Source: Amoebophrya sp. AT5.2
Lineage: Eukaryota; Sar; Dinophyceae; Syndiniales; Amoebophryaceae
Assembly (NCBI GenBank): GCA_005223375.1
Contig: RXOD01004058.1
Coordinates: forward strand, 1 to 30,137
Reading direction: 5' to 3'
Length of the DNA: 30,137 nt
The notes beneath the pieces are model-generated. The model worked only from the letters and a program-made list of their open reading frames with translations. It was not told the DNA's origin and searched no databases. The position numbers were made by a program, and so were the translations under genes. Shown here piece by piece: positions 10,901-18,720 of the stretch (its first letter is position 1; the number at the start of each line of letters is the position of its first letter).

Positions 10901-11437
10901 CTCCCCGGGAAGAACAAGCCCTCCGGCATTCATTTTCGCGCCCCGCTGCTTCCCGTCCGACCCCGGCGGATTGAAGGAGTACCGTTTTCCGCTGCGGAGA
11001 GTGCGGACCCGCATGCCCGAATCGTTGAAGTCCTTCACTTGCTGTGCCTGTTCCTTCTGCTCCTTCCAAGCATTCTTGCTGCATCCTGCCGCGCGGCCCC
11101 GGGGCGTGGTCACGACGCGCGGCGAAGGAGCTGCCAACTGCTGTGGTTGTACGGCTGCGCCGGACGCGGACGCAAGGAGCTTTGAGGAAACTGCAGCTGG
11201 GAAGCTCTCCGGGTCGACATGATCTCCTGCAGCCTCGACCCGCACACGGTGCCTGCTTGGACTGCCCGGCAGGGACCGCCCAGACTTGCAGCTCTTGGTC
11301 ATTTTCGGGCTGGCGTGCGGAGTTGCCGTCGAGTTCTGGTTGCGCTTTGATGCACTTTGCGCGGGCGTCTTGGTCGACCCACGCTTGGCCGCGCCGCCCC
11401 GCGCCGGGGTTTTGCTCGACCGGCCCGCGGGAGGCAT
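7979..11437 (-). CDS. 1152-residue disordered protein, function unknown
   Basis: One uninterrupted frame from 11437, ending in TGA. The first 120 residues are basic and rich in Ser/Thr-Pro steps (SKTPARGG, TKTPAQSASK, LPGSPSRHR), as in nuclear proteins under proline-directed kinase control. Most of residues 120-540 is low complexity. A more ordered, mixed-composition stretch lies near residues 550-680 (FREILEQRWGGTN, LIVNHPVLVRMKTYTSYSVW, NPKLRKRLDAETLFETAHAI). A second helical region covers about residues 860-930 (YSWSEWTCAQIVHKYRGLAS ... GDLVHEMVGFCHFLQ). The last 150 residues are again helical (LPYLAILNFMHAFEG, FARKAGSLDGYPKLVEWLDK). I see no signal peptide or membrane span. I do not recognise the family; a nuclear or chromatin role is only a guess from the basic, SP/TP-rich N-terminus. 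Overlapping + strand frames are shadows. Confidence 0.75.
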   Translation of the reverse strand: MPPAGRSSKTPARGGAAKRGSTKTPAQSASKRNQNSTATPHASPKMTKSCKSGRSLPGSPSRHRVRVEAAGDHVDPESFPAAVSSKLLASASGAAVQPQQLAAPSPRVVTTPRGRAAGCSKNAWKEQKEQAQQVKDFNDSGMRVRTLRSGKRYSFNPPGSDGKQRGAKMNAGGLVLPGEQAEDSFAGGPPGNDLFAACFGSSSSSSFVPPQPPGGKNNEKILVEKGEFEPAAGASASAGSSGLHLAAPPSLSLDLDLSLAKPSPHDKRMAKVLQEISFMSPARAGHGQARAKNKNLKINDPFRAFATPESMRKERKLADLKIQERVEITKMETIEEVLEEGGAGDLRGSPPGCTSAGDHDSQHLLSAKTVTAVYGTGRRGATTSGMRAPRSTTNTGVRGGGAKKKTGEDNLTFSDSVFPAAAKSSNKKSLLLGSALEKLPTPSKVGSSFRSWVKEENFDDDASPLEETGNAGAGNRAAFVVAGKEILVGSTDLGAKQEEVAVTDGEELPLPAANINSAIGGEADRASPLAPDGDDGKQLDTTSKAAAFLHIRIKELLEGCVYSAPAAGSVPGAEITAAKVAAQSDRLYCEAFREILEQRWGGTNTSTVPSLIVNHPVLVRMKTYTSYSVWDNPKLRKRLDAETLFETAHAIAVGEACRKRLEELAAGSGEEKMKAIIAEGERQWLVVMAPAGAGVGGGVDEDRWAADEEEKFSPCQQHDNSSSRCRRTVVFDESDNEFGGNVEDFAAPRSQLPRSSAFDRSTRLDVAAPLDKKAASTSSSSASTAGVSCFGGKKRTSSLANASQQHTPGNSAKMKRRRLHQLSNTPGKTAVGSGKNSGGPLARDSSVYQYSWSEWTCAQIVHKYRGLASNLKGKVAGTGRDLDHGLVCLGDLVHEMVGFCHFLQKASTVKTFVGAAAAAGALAIANEENKREIVDEATAGRGDSPVAGTTAADLDPTSTSEAKMNTDGVSSSSVISGERLPIVQLSEIVKDLLTSLLPQPHQQSAAAAATELLPLQKLVQKEVPAQLESIIFRNETISRALPYLAILNFMHAFEGARGKSLFPAVAFALVKRPAQVESFGAAGGEEEAAADLGKLLRNFARKAGSLDGYPKLVEWLDKLQENLPDHIFELVIPESTASSRSGSKTNTKTSSP

Positions 11438-12026
11438 GCCTCTGAGACGGTGACAAGCTGGATCTACTTTGTTTAGTAGTCTTTGACACTAGACTACCAC
11501 TAGAGTGGAAAACATCAAAGGTTTTCATTGATTTGATTCCGATGGTCACGAGGAGGCACCAACATCCACGATCAGCAGCTTTGACAGCGATCACACTCAT
11601 AAGCACTTTTGCTAAGTCGGCTCCCCGACAGGCGGTCGCCTGCCATTTGCTTTCGTCGCACTTTCTGCGTCTCGTCTGGTGCCAGTTTTAAATTTTTTTT
11701 TGGCTACTTTGACGTAGTACCTAGAACATGCGCCGACAATAACGGCTCCTCGAGCCCGTTCACGCAACGATTATGCAATCCTCACTCGGCATCGATTTGG
11801 GTTTTATCAATCGCGGTTTCTATATCAAACTGTCTGTTTTTGTTCGTCTCATCTCACTGCAAAAAACCATCATTGGACGAGGCTGGTCAAGTTCAACTTG
11901 TTCAACACTGACTTTCACTTCTACTTCATCAAGCCTATAGTTCTCCTGTTTTTGTCTTTTTTTACTAGTACCTTCGTTCGATAGCACGTCGTGAACTCGT
12001 GGCAGGACCTCATCCGCAGCTTACTT
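11438..12026. other. Intergenic region, no gene seen
   Basis: About 590 bp between the start of the 1152-residue gene and the stop of the 923-residue gene. It is more AT-rich than the flanking genes, with T-runs near 11692 and 11957. A short + frame (11609-11911) has no recognisable feature. It probably holds the 3' end of the gene to its right and the promoter of the gene to its left. Confidence 0.4.
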
Positions 12027-14798
12027 CTAGTCTGAAAGGAAAGACGGCTCCACCTCCGCCCCTGCGCTGCTAAAATCCTCCCCTACCGCCGTTTTCCCTG
12101 GCCGCTCTCCGATCCAGTGCAGACCTTGGAATGAAGACGCGGAAGCACAACTACCTCCCCCTGGGCCTCCCCCCTCCACTCCCCCGTGATAATCGATCGT
12201 CTCCAGCAGCTCCACAATGTAGTGTTCATCTAAAACCTCAGCGTCAGCCCCTGCGTTTCGGCTCGGTTTTGTACCTCCGGTGATCATCTTCGGAGGGTAC
12301 TCCGCGCGGTTGAAGAGGCTCTCGCAGAGAAGCTTCCCGTCTGTGAGCGGGTCGTACATCACAACGCGGAGCCGGCCGGGATGGGACTTAGTTGCAGAAG
12401 TATTTTCTCCATCACTTTCACTACTTTCGCTTCTCACTTTTACCGTAGAACCTCGCAGCAGCACGTAGTCCCCGGTGTGCAAATGGGCAACCGCCGCCTC
12501 TGGGATGAGCCTCCTCGGTGGCGCTCCTGCTGGATCAGGGGAAGGAAAAGAAGTCGCCTTCGCCACTTCTGCCGTTTCGTTTAGTGGTACGACCCCGACG
12601 TCAGGGTCAGCCCCCTCCAACAGCCCCTTCTGTTTCGGCAAAAGCCGAATCGCCCCTGTTGCAGCGTCCTTCTCCAGCTGGCGCGTGCAGCAAACAACAA
12701 TCGTGTTTTCGCCCTCGTGCTCCAAACTCGCCGACAGTTTCTCGAACGCGTTTGTCACGGAGGAGTCGCCGTCGCCGCCTGCCGACTTGAGAAAGAAACC
12801 GCCGTGGGTGCTGTTGTACTCCAACTGCTCGCACAGCTTTGCGAGCAGCTGGCGGTCCTTCTCTACCGCTTCGTCGCTGTCGGCCTCCTCGCTCTCGTCC
12901 TCGCCGGTGTGAGTTGTGTGACTGCTCTCCACCAGCAGCCCGCCGCTACTCACACCAAGAGAGATTTCGAGGTTGCTCACCGAAAGCGAGTGCAGACTCG
13001 ACGTCCGGTTGTCAAACAGCCGCACCAGCAACGCAACGATGCGCTTCGTCTTCGTTTGTTTTAGTTGTACGTCAGTTGTCGTGAGCACCGACACTTTCTG
13101 CACCAGCAGGTGGAAGTAGCCCAAGTGCGCGCTCCCTACTTCCTTCAGGCCGTCGAAGATCACCTCTTTCGCGTAGTGCATCCCCAGGGACTCCGACGAG
13201 GAAGACGAAGATGTTGATGCAGTAGTTGTAGTTCCCAGTATCGTCGCAAACCCCAGAAAAAGGTGCTCGAAGCGGAGGATTTTGTTGTTGGACAAAAAAC
13301 CTTTGTAGTACTCCGACTTAGCCTGGGACAGCAGTTCCTTCCGCGTGGGCTTGATTTCGCGGTAGAACACCCTGTTCGCCTTAATGTCGTACAGTGTGAG
13401 AAGAAACACCGGCTCCGCCTTCTTGTTCGCCAGCCACGCCTTGGTGGCGGGCGAGTGCTCCGAGTTGGTGGAGGTTGCCGACCGATGACCCGAAGATTTC
13501 GTATTCGTAGCAGATGAAGAAGCAGACCGATGACTCGTCGTGGTCGCTGTGGTTGTCGCGAGGGTCAGGTTTTTCACCAGGTCCTCGAGTTTCTCCTCGA
13601 AAACTCCGATCCAGCAGTAGCGGTCCGCGAACAGCCTCCACGTTCGATCGAGCAAGGAGTGCTGGCTCTTCGGAGCTGCGGGCTGCTGTTGATGACTCTT
13701 ACTCTTCTCGGCGACCGCGTCGGACTTGCTATTGGTATTGCTTTGCGTTTGCTGCTCCTGCTCCCCCACCACTTTACTACCCGTACCCAATTCCAAGCCG
13801 TCGGACGTCGGCGGAGATGAAAGCCCCATCAATTCAGCTGCTCCGAGCGCCTCCTCGTTCATCTTCCCGGCGCCCTTTTCGGCGGGCCTCTCTGCACCCT
13901 CCCTGTCCATGTCCTCCAGGAACTGAAGGCCGTACCTAACCCTCTCGAACACTTTCCTCTCGTTCTCCACCAGCACGTCCAGCTCCTGGCTCACGCCTCG
14001 CAGCTCCTTCGCCTGCGCGACCAATTCCCCCAGCCGCGTTTGCAAATTCAGCTCCTGCCCGAACCGCTGTTCCTTCAGCCCCGCCGCCCGGATCTCCGCC
14101 AGCTCCTTGGCCTTCATAGACAGCACCTGCTGCTCCATCTGGTCGAACTGCGCGAACTGTTGGAGCTGCCCCTCCAGGTGCGCGACGTTAGCCTTCATCG
14201 TGTCGCGCCAGTGGATGGCGCGGGCCACAAACCGCTGCGTCCGAGTCAAGTCGAGGTGTGCATGCAGATCTTGCAGATCGCTAATTATAGGAGGAGCCCC
14301 GGAAGCTCCATTCGCGGTCTCCGAGGTAGTCGCCTTCTTGGGGGAGGTGGCGGGGGGATTGAATTTCAGAAACTGTTCGAGTGCGGCGAGGTGTTGCTCG
14401 GCATCGTCCAGCCCATGCGTGGAAATATCGTCCATGAACGAAGGAACGTGCTGAGGACCGGCAGCATGCTTCGGCGATCGGGCACGCGGCGACTGCAAAA
14501 GCGTGGGGCCTGCTGTTGATGTCCCTGGTGCGAAACTAACGGCTGCTTTCGAAGTAGACGCCGCGTGCGTCTCGTCAGCCCTAGGAACAATTGTACCATG
14601 TCCTCCTCCTCTCTTCAACGGCGAGGAACTGGCGGGCCGGCCGTGCTTGAGCGCGTTGACCTTGAGCTTAGTCGCGAACTTGCGGGAGAAAAGCGGGGCG
14701 ACGCTCTTCAGCCGATGGGAAGCCTCTGTGGAAGCACCTCCCAGAAAGCGCTCGCCCTCGCGGTCGACAGACCACGAACGATTCATGATGTTCCCCAA
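12027..14798 (-). CDS. Putative N-myristoylated coiled-coil protein, function unknown
   Basis: 923 residues, intron-free, ending in TAG. The N-terminus MGNIMNRSW fits the N-myristoylation signal: Gly at position 2, small or polar residues allowed by the consensus, and Asn at position 6. The protein may therefore be membrane-attached without a signal peptide. This also favours the start at 14798. Residues about 40-190 are disordered with SP sites. Residues about 190-300 form a long helical region with heptad-like spacing (HLEGQLQQFAQFDQMEQQVL, MKAKELAEIRAAGLKEQRFG, ELVAQAKELRGVSQELDVLV). A mixed region with ordered-looking segments follows (LLDRTWRLFADRYCWIGVFE; PVFLLTLYDIKANRVFYREI; YAKEVIFDGLKEVGSAHLGY; RIVALLVRLFDNRTSSLHSL), broken by Ser/Thr and acidic loops. 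The C-terminus resembles a small beta-rich unit (HTGDYVLLRGSTVKV ... GRLRVVMYDPLTDGKLL). I recognise no named family. Confidence 0.75.
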   Translation of the reverse strand: MGNIMNRSWSVDREGERFLGGASTEASHRLKSVAPLFSRKFATKLKVNALKHGRPASSSPLKRGGGHGTIVPRADETHAASTSKAAVSFAPGTSTAGPTLLQSPRARSPKHAAGPQHVPSFMDDISTHGLDDAEQHLAALEQFLKFNPPATSPKKATTSETANGASGAPPIISDLQDLHAHLDLTRTQRFVARAIHWRDTMKANVAHLEGQLQQFAQFDQMEQQVLSMKAKELAEIRAAGLKEQRFGQELNLQTRLGELVAQAKELRGVSQELDVLVENERKVFERVRYGLQFLEDMDREGAERPAEKGAGKMNEEALGAAELMGLSSPPTSDGLELGTGSKVVGEQEQQTQSNTNSKSDAVAEKSKSHQQQPAAPKSQHSLLDRTWRLFADRYCWIGVFEEKLEDLVKNLTLATTTATTTSHRSASSSATNTKSSGHRSATSTNSEHSPATKAWLANKKAEPVFLLTLYDIKANRVFYREIKPTRKELLSQAKSEYYKGFLSNNKILRFEHLFLGFATILGTTTTASTSSSSSSESLGMHYAKEVIFDGLKEVGSAHLGYFHLLVQKVSVLTTTDVQLKQTKTKRIVALLVRLFDNRTSSLHSLSVSNLEISLGVSSGGLLVESSHTTHTGEDESEEADSDEAVEKDRQLLAKLCEQLEYNSTHGGFFLKSAGGDGDSSVTNAFEKLSASLEHEGENTIVVCCTRQLEKDAATGAIRLLPKQKGLLEGADPDVGVVPLNETAEVAKATSFPSPDPAGAPPRRLIPEAAVAHLHTGDYVLLRGSTVKVRSESSESDGENTSATKSHPGRLRVVMYDPLTDGKLLCESLFNRAEYPPKMITGGTKPSRNAGADAEVLDEHYIVELLETIDYHGGVEGGGPGGGSCASASSFQGLHWIGERPGKTAVGEDFSSAGAEVEPSFLSD

Positions 14799-15400
14799 CT
14801 TCCGTTTCCGTTCAAATTCGATTCGACATCAGCGGCACTTCACCTACTTTAAGTACACAAGGACTTTGCATGAGCTTTCTGCAGGGCCGAGATGGAACCG
14901 GCCGATTGGCACGAATGAGAAACTCGCTCCGTATTCCAACTCGAACCATGGCATAATTGGTGCGGTGAGTAAAACCAAAACGCTCCCTCTTCAATCATCT
15001 TCACCTTCATGATCGCTCAAGAGCACGGACAGAAACCGTATCAAAGAGACAGAATCTATCAGCAAAAAAGATTTACGAGAACATGCGCGACACAGCGATG
15101 TGCTAGACCGCGCTGAAGAAAGTGCAGCGGCCGACGCCGCTTCGAATCATCGGGGAAAGAAGTTGCCACGACGTCCTCATGCATCTGGTAATCATCTCGT
15201 CCGGGGTAGACTGCTTGTGGGTGGTTACTTAGCTCAAATCACCTGTCATCGAAAAGAGGGGTATGCGGAGTCGGTGTCGGTCGTGTGGCGGGTAGAAGAA
15301 AATGACCTTAACCTACTCAAAGAACGAATCTTACCGATAGATACTTTTCTTACTGATTTTACACGAACCGCGATCTACATCTATCGGCGATCGCAGATTT
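14799..15400. other. Intergenic region, no gene seen
   Basis: About 600 bp between two minus-strand genes. Small overlapping frames on both strands (for example 15100-15450 on +) show no protein-like features. No RNA gene is recognised. Confidence 0.4.
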
Positions 15401-17983
15401 TTAGTAGATGTCGTGTCCTTTTCTTCTTTGGTCACGCAGAGATGCGATGAGTGCTTCGTGTCGGAAGTCTGTGGGTTGGGCGTACTCGATTGCATCTCCC
15501 TTCATGTACGTGTGCACCTCCTGAAATTTGGAGCGCAGCGCGTTTCTGACCTTTTCGTGTTCCGGTGTGGACGCGGCGTTCTTCGAACCCCTACTTCTTC
15601 GAGAAGTAAAAGTTTGCTCTTCCTCTGTATCCTCAAGAACACCTTGATCGCCTCTTTCTCTTCGAATCTCGGCCGACCTTCCTGCAGAAGACTGATGTCC
15701 GATTGTCTTCGCCCCTCGGTCCGTGATTCGCGCAAGCCGCTTCTCCGCCGGCAGCACTCCCAAATCGTTGTCAAAAACCTTTACGACGCGACGCGCCGCT
15801 GCGCCGTGGAGGTTCGTGTCGGCATGAACTCCTCTCCTCGCGCGAACAGGATCTTGACGACTCCCCGCAACGGGCGATACCGAGCGCGAGGAGGCCGATC
15901 CTTTCGACGTCTGTTTTGTGATCTTTTTGATGGTTTTCGCGAACAGATGATCGCTCGCGCCCGCCAACGAGGACGCAGAACTCGGAGAGAATATCTGTCC
16001 GCGGTAGCGCAGCGCGCTCAAATCGGCCTTGATGGGGGGCCTTGAAGATGTTCTTGGGTGAAAATGGTGGTCCTCTTGCACAACTTGCTGCTGCGGGTAA
16101 TCGTAGTTTCCACCCCCTGTCAACAGCACGGTGGAGGTCTTGGACGCGGAGACCTCGGAAGATCCGGGAAAGCGTTTGCTGCCCCTTGATGTTGTTCCGC
16201 CTCCGGCCGTGAGATGCGGAGCGTCGCCGGCCGCCCAGGTGCTGTGCCAGAGATCGCAGCCGTCCCGGAAAAGGTTCACGTCAACCGAGGCCCACTGCTG
16301 GAACAGGTCGGAAGGAGGTGGGGGTGCAGTAGCAGTTCCAGCGCCAGCAAAAGCAAGTGTTCCTGCTGATATTCCTCTTGTGCCTGGTGAGCCACTCGCA
16401 CTCTGCTGGGTAGCTGTTGTCGATACAGAAGCGGCGACAAAGCCTTCCGGAAGCTGCGTCGCCATGAGCGGGTCGCTACTTGTTGCTGGGGCAGTTGGGT
16501 GGACCACCCGGTGCACGACTCGGTTCGGCGCGAGCATGCCGATGTAGTCCGGCCTCGTGATCGGGGTACTATCTTCCCGGTTTCCGCCGATAATTTGGTC
16601 CAGGTTTGTCGCCTTGCTGCTCCCCGCACTTGTGGTTCCCTGCCTGATCGCCTTTCCGATCGTTTTCGGGCGGAAAAATAGGTTCGCCTCGATCCCGTAC
16701 TTCTCCCGCAGCTCCTCTTCCGTCAATTCGTTTGCGATTCTCGCCGCAATCGGGGGTCGCGCACTGCCTATCACGCCTCCCCCACCAGCACCTCCTCCCG
16801 TTTGGTCCGGCAGGATCCTCCCGTCCGGTACCGCGGTGGAAAGCAACACCGGCGGAAACATGGCCAAAATGTGCTCCATGTCGATCAGCGCAGGCTCGAG
16901 AACGCGCGTGTCCTCGCTCCCGGCGAAGCCGTAAATCCGCCGCTGCGCGTCAAGCATTTCCCGCAAATGCTCGTCTAGAACAGACGGGGTTTTCATCAGG
17001 GATTTTTTGGACGGCGTCTGACTCGGCGGCCGCATGGCCGCGGCCTCTGATGAAGTAAGGGGGAATGCGGCCGCCGCCGCACCGGCGGGGGAGCTAGGAA
17101 GAGGAACTGTGTCGCCGCTGCCTGCGTTAGCATTACTTTCACCCACCTCTTCTCCTGCTGCACTTACTTTCTTCCGGCCGAAAAAGTTCCCAATTGCGTC
17201 CGTGACGAAAACCAGACGGCTTCGCGGAAGCTCGGACTTGCTGCTCACACACGAGGCATTCTCAACACCTTCCCGGACCACGTCGCTTTCCCCCATTCTC
17301 ATCTCCTCCCCCTCAAAATCCTCCCCGTTTTCATCTTTTTCCCCGTTTTCCCCTTCTTGCCGGCCCACTTTCTCCACCTGCACATGCGACAGGTGCAGCT
17401 CTTCCAGGTAGCTGAAACTCGCCCCCGACTCCTTCGACTTTTGCTGCCGCTCCTCGATTAATTCCTGCTCCCGCTCGCGAATCACGAGGAAGTCGTCCCG
17501 GTCGAAGTAGTGTTCATAGTCCCATACGTCGCCCATGTGCTGTGGCGCTCCCCGCCCCGACAAGGCCTTCTTCTCCAGATTCGCGGGAAGCTGCATCAAC
17601 AACCCGGGTGTAGTACCTCCGGCGGGCCCTCCTCCTGGCGCATTCAAATTCGTACCGATGGTGCCGTCGCCTACCTGTTCGCCCGCCGCAACTTCTGGTG
17701 TAACTGCTTCGCCCTCCCCAGCCCTGCGCTCCAGCGCCGCAAGCTCGTTGCGGACGCTCTTACGGAAGGTGGGGTGCCCAGGGGGCGTGAGCGGCTCGTC
17801 CCGGGGGGTTGACCTCATCAAGTCATCCGGCACCTGAGACTCGCTCCTTCGCGGACCTTGTCGGGACGTACGCGGCAGTTCTCCTGGTCGCCCCTCGTCT
17901 CCGTTCATTTGCTTTTCGTCCGCTCGTCCTGGAGAAGTGGTCTCCTGGGGCCCATCGCCCGGCCGAAGGCCGGTCTCAGACAT
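15401..17983 (-). CDS. 860-residue disordered protein, function unknown
   Basis: One open frame from 17983 to a TAA. It is mostly low complexity and rich in Gly, Ser, Arg and acidic residues, with no signal peptide or membrane span. Islands that look ordered: about residues 148-205 (MGDVWDYEHYFDRDDFLVIR, REQELIEERQQKSKE, SYLEELHLSHVQVEKV); about residues 330-375 (LREMLDAQRRIYGFAG, LIDMEHILAMFPPVLLS); about residues 410-490 (RIANELTEEELREKYGIEAN, RPDYIGMLAPNRVVHRVVHP); and the C-terminus (KVRNALRSKFQEVHTYMKGD, FRHEALIASLRDQRRKGHD). Short islands in a long linker suggest a scaffold that binds partners through linear motifs. That is inference; I recognise no family. The start could be one of several early Met codons. 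Confidence 0.75.
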   Translation of the reverse strand: MSETGLRPGDGPQETTSPGRADEKQMNGDEGRPGELPRTSRQGPRRSESQVPDDLMRSTPRDEPLTPPGHPTFRKSVRNELAALERRAGEGEAVTPEVAAGEQVGDGTIGTNLNAPGGGPAGGTTPGLLMQLPANLEKKALSGRGAPQHMGDVWDYEHYFDRDDFLVIREREQELIEERQQKSKESGASFSYLEELHLSHVQVEKVGRQEGENGEKDENGEDFEGEEMRMGESDVVREGVENASCVSSKSELPRSRLVFVTDAIGNFFGRKKVSAAGEEVGESNANAGSGDTVPLPSSPAGAAAAAFPLTSSEAAAMRPPSQTPSKKSLMKTPSVLDEHLREMLDAQRRIYGFAGSEDTRVLEPALIDMEHILAMFPPVLLSTAVPDGRILPDQTGGGAGGGGVIGSARPPIAARIANELTEEELREKYGIEANLFFRPKTIGKAIRQGTTSAGSSKATNLDQIIGGNREDSTPITRPDYIGMLAPNRVVHRVVHPTAPATSSDPLMATQLPEGFVAASVSTTATQQSASGSPGTRGISAGTLAFAGAGTATAPPPPSDLFQQWASVDVNLFRDGCDLWHSTWAAGDAPHLTAGGGTTSRGSKRFPGSSEVSASKTSTVLLTGGGNYDYPQQQVVQEDHHFHPRTSSRPPIKADLSALRYRGQIFSPSSASSLAGASDHLFAKTIKKITKQTSKGSASSRSVSPVAGSRQDPVRARRGVHADTNLHGAAARRVVKVFDNDLGVLPAEKRLARITDRGAKTIGHQSSAGRSAEIRRERGDQGVLEDTEEEQTFTSRRSRGSKNAASTPEHEKVRNALRSKFQEVHTYMKGDAIEYAQPTDFRHEALIASLRDQRRKGHDIY

Positions 17984-18720
17984 CGCGCGGCTGCTCCGGC
18001 GTCAATTTACTATAAAACTGTACGTTCTTCTTCTTGGAAACAGGCTGTAAACATTGTCGTGCTCGTGTTTGTACCAGCGCTAAAGCAATTTCTTTCGGTC
18101 TCGACTCTGCAACTGCACTTTTACTAAGGGGGGGGGCTTTACGAAATTATGCATTTAGTAGTATTCATCGAGGGGGGAGGGAAACACGACGTCATGAGGA
18201 GTCGCTGCATTTGGAGGTGACGATGAGATAGTGAAAAATGCGCCTGAGCGTGCTGAGCGCGAGACGGTCACGAAAACAGGCGAATGCTTTGCAACTGCAC
18301 GTCCGGACAGCGTTAACGGAAGTGAGAAAACGATGTTCGTCGAAAACGATATTTATTGGCCGAGCGAGAGAGAAAGTGGGGCACGTAGAGGGTATCCGCC
18401 GAGGCATCAAATAGGGGGAAAGCGGAGGGCTCCGGCTCATCACGGAAAGCGAACGGCAAACGATTCAACGGACATACGAACATGATCGGCGTGAGACGCG
18501 GTGCATGGCGGAGATGGAGAACATGAACAACAAAACATATAGAAAACTCAACAAAACGAAAACGCAAGAACAAATTTTTCTCGACAAAAGCCCGAAAGTG
18601 TGACTGTCGTTCAAAGCAGGAGCGGGCACGACCACAAAAACGACACTTGTACATACAGAAACAGATACACTCTACCGCGTTCGTCTGGGCCTAGCTCCTA
18701 CTGATGGATACATTTCATAG
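17984..18720. other. Intergenic region, no gene seen
   Basis: About 740 bp. It contains a short G-run at 18128-18135 and lower GC than its flanks. Overlapping small frames on both strands (18192-18443, 18231-18485, 18313-18654) are unlikely to be genes. It should hold the 3' end of the gene at 18721 and the promoter of the gene at 17983. Confidence 0.4.

Noticed and set aside
3861..15387. Shared word ATCTAC[AG]TCTA[TC]C near 3861-3876, 7026-7039 and 15373-15387 as a promoter motif
   Set aside because: The third copy is in the opposite orientation at the 3' side of a gene, and other gene starts lack it.
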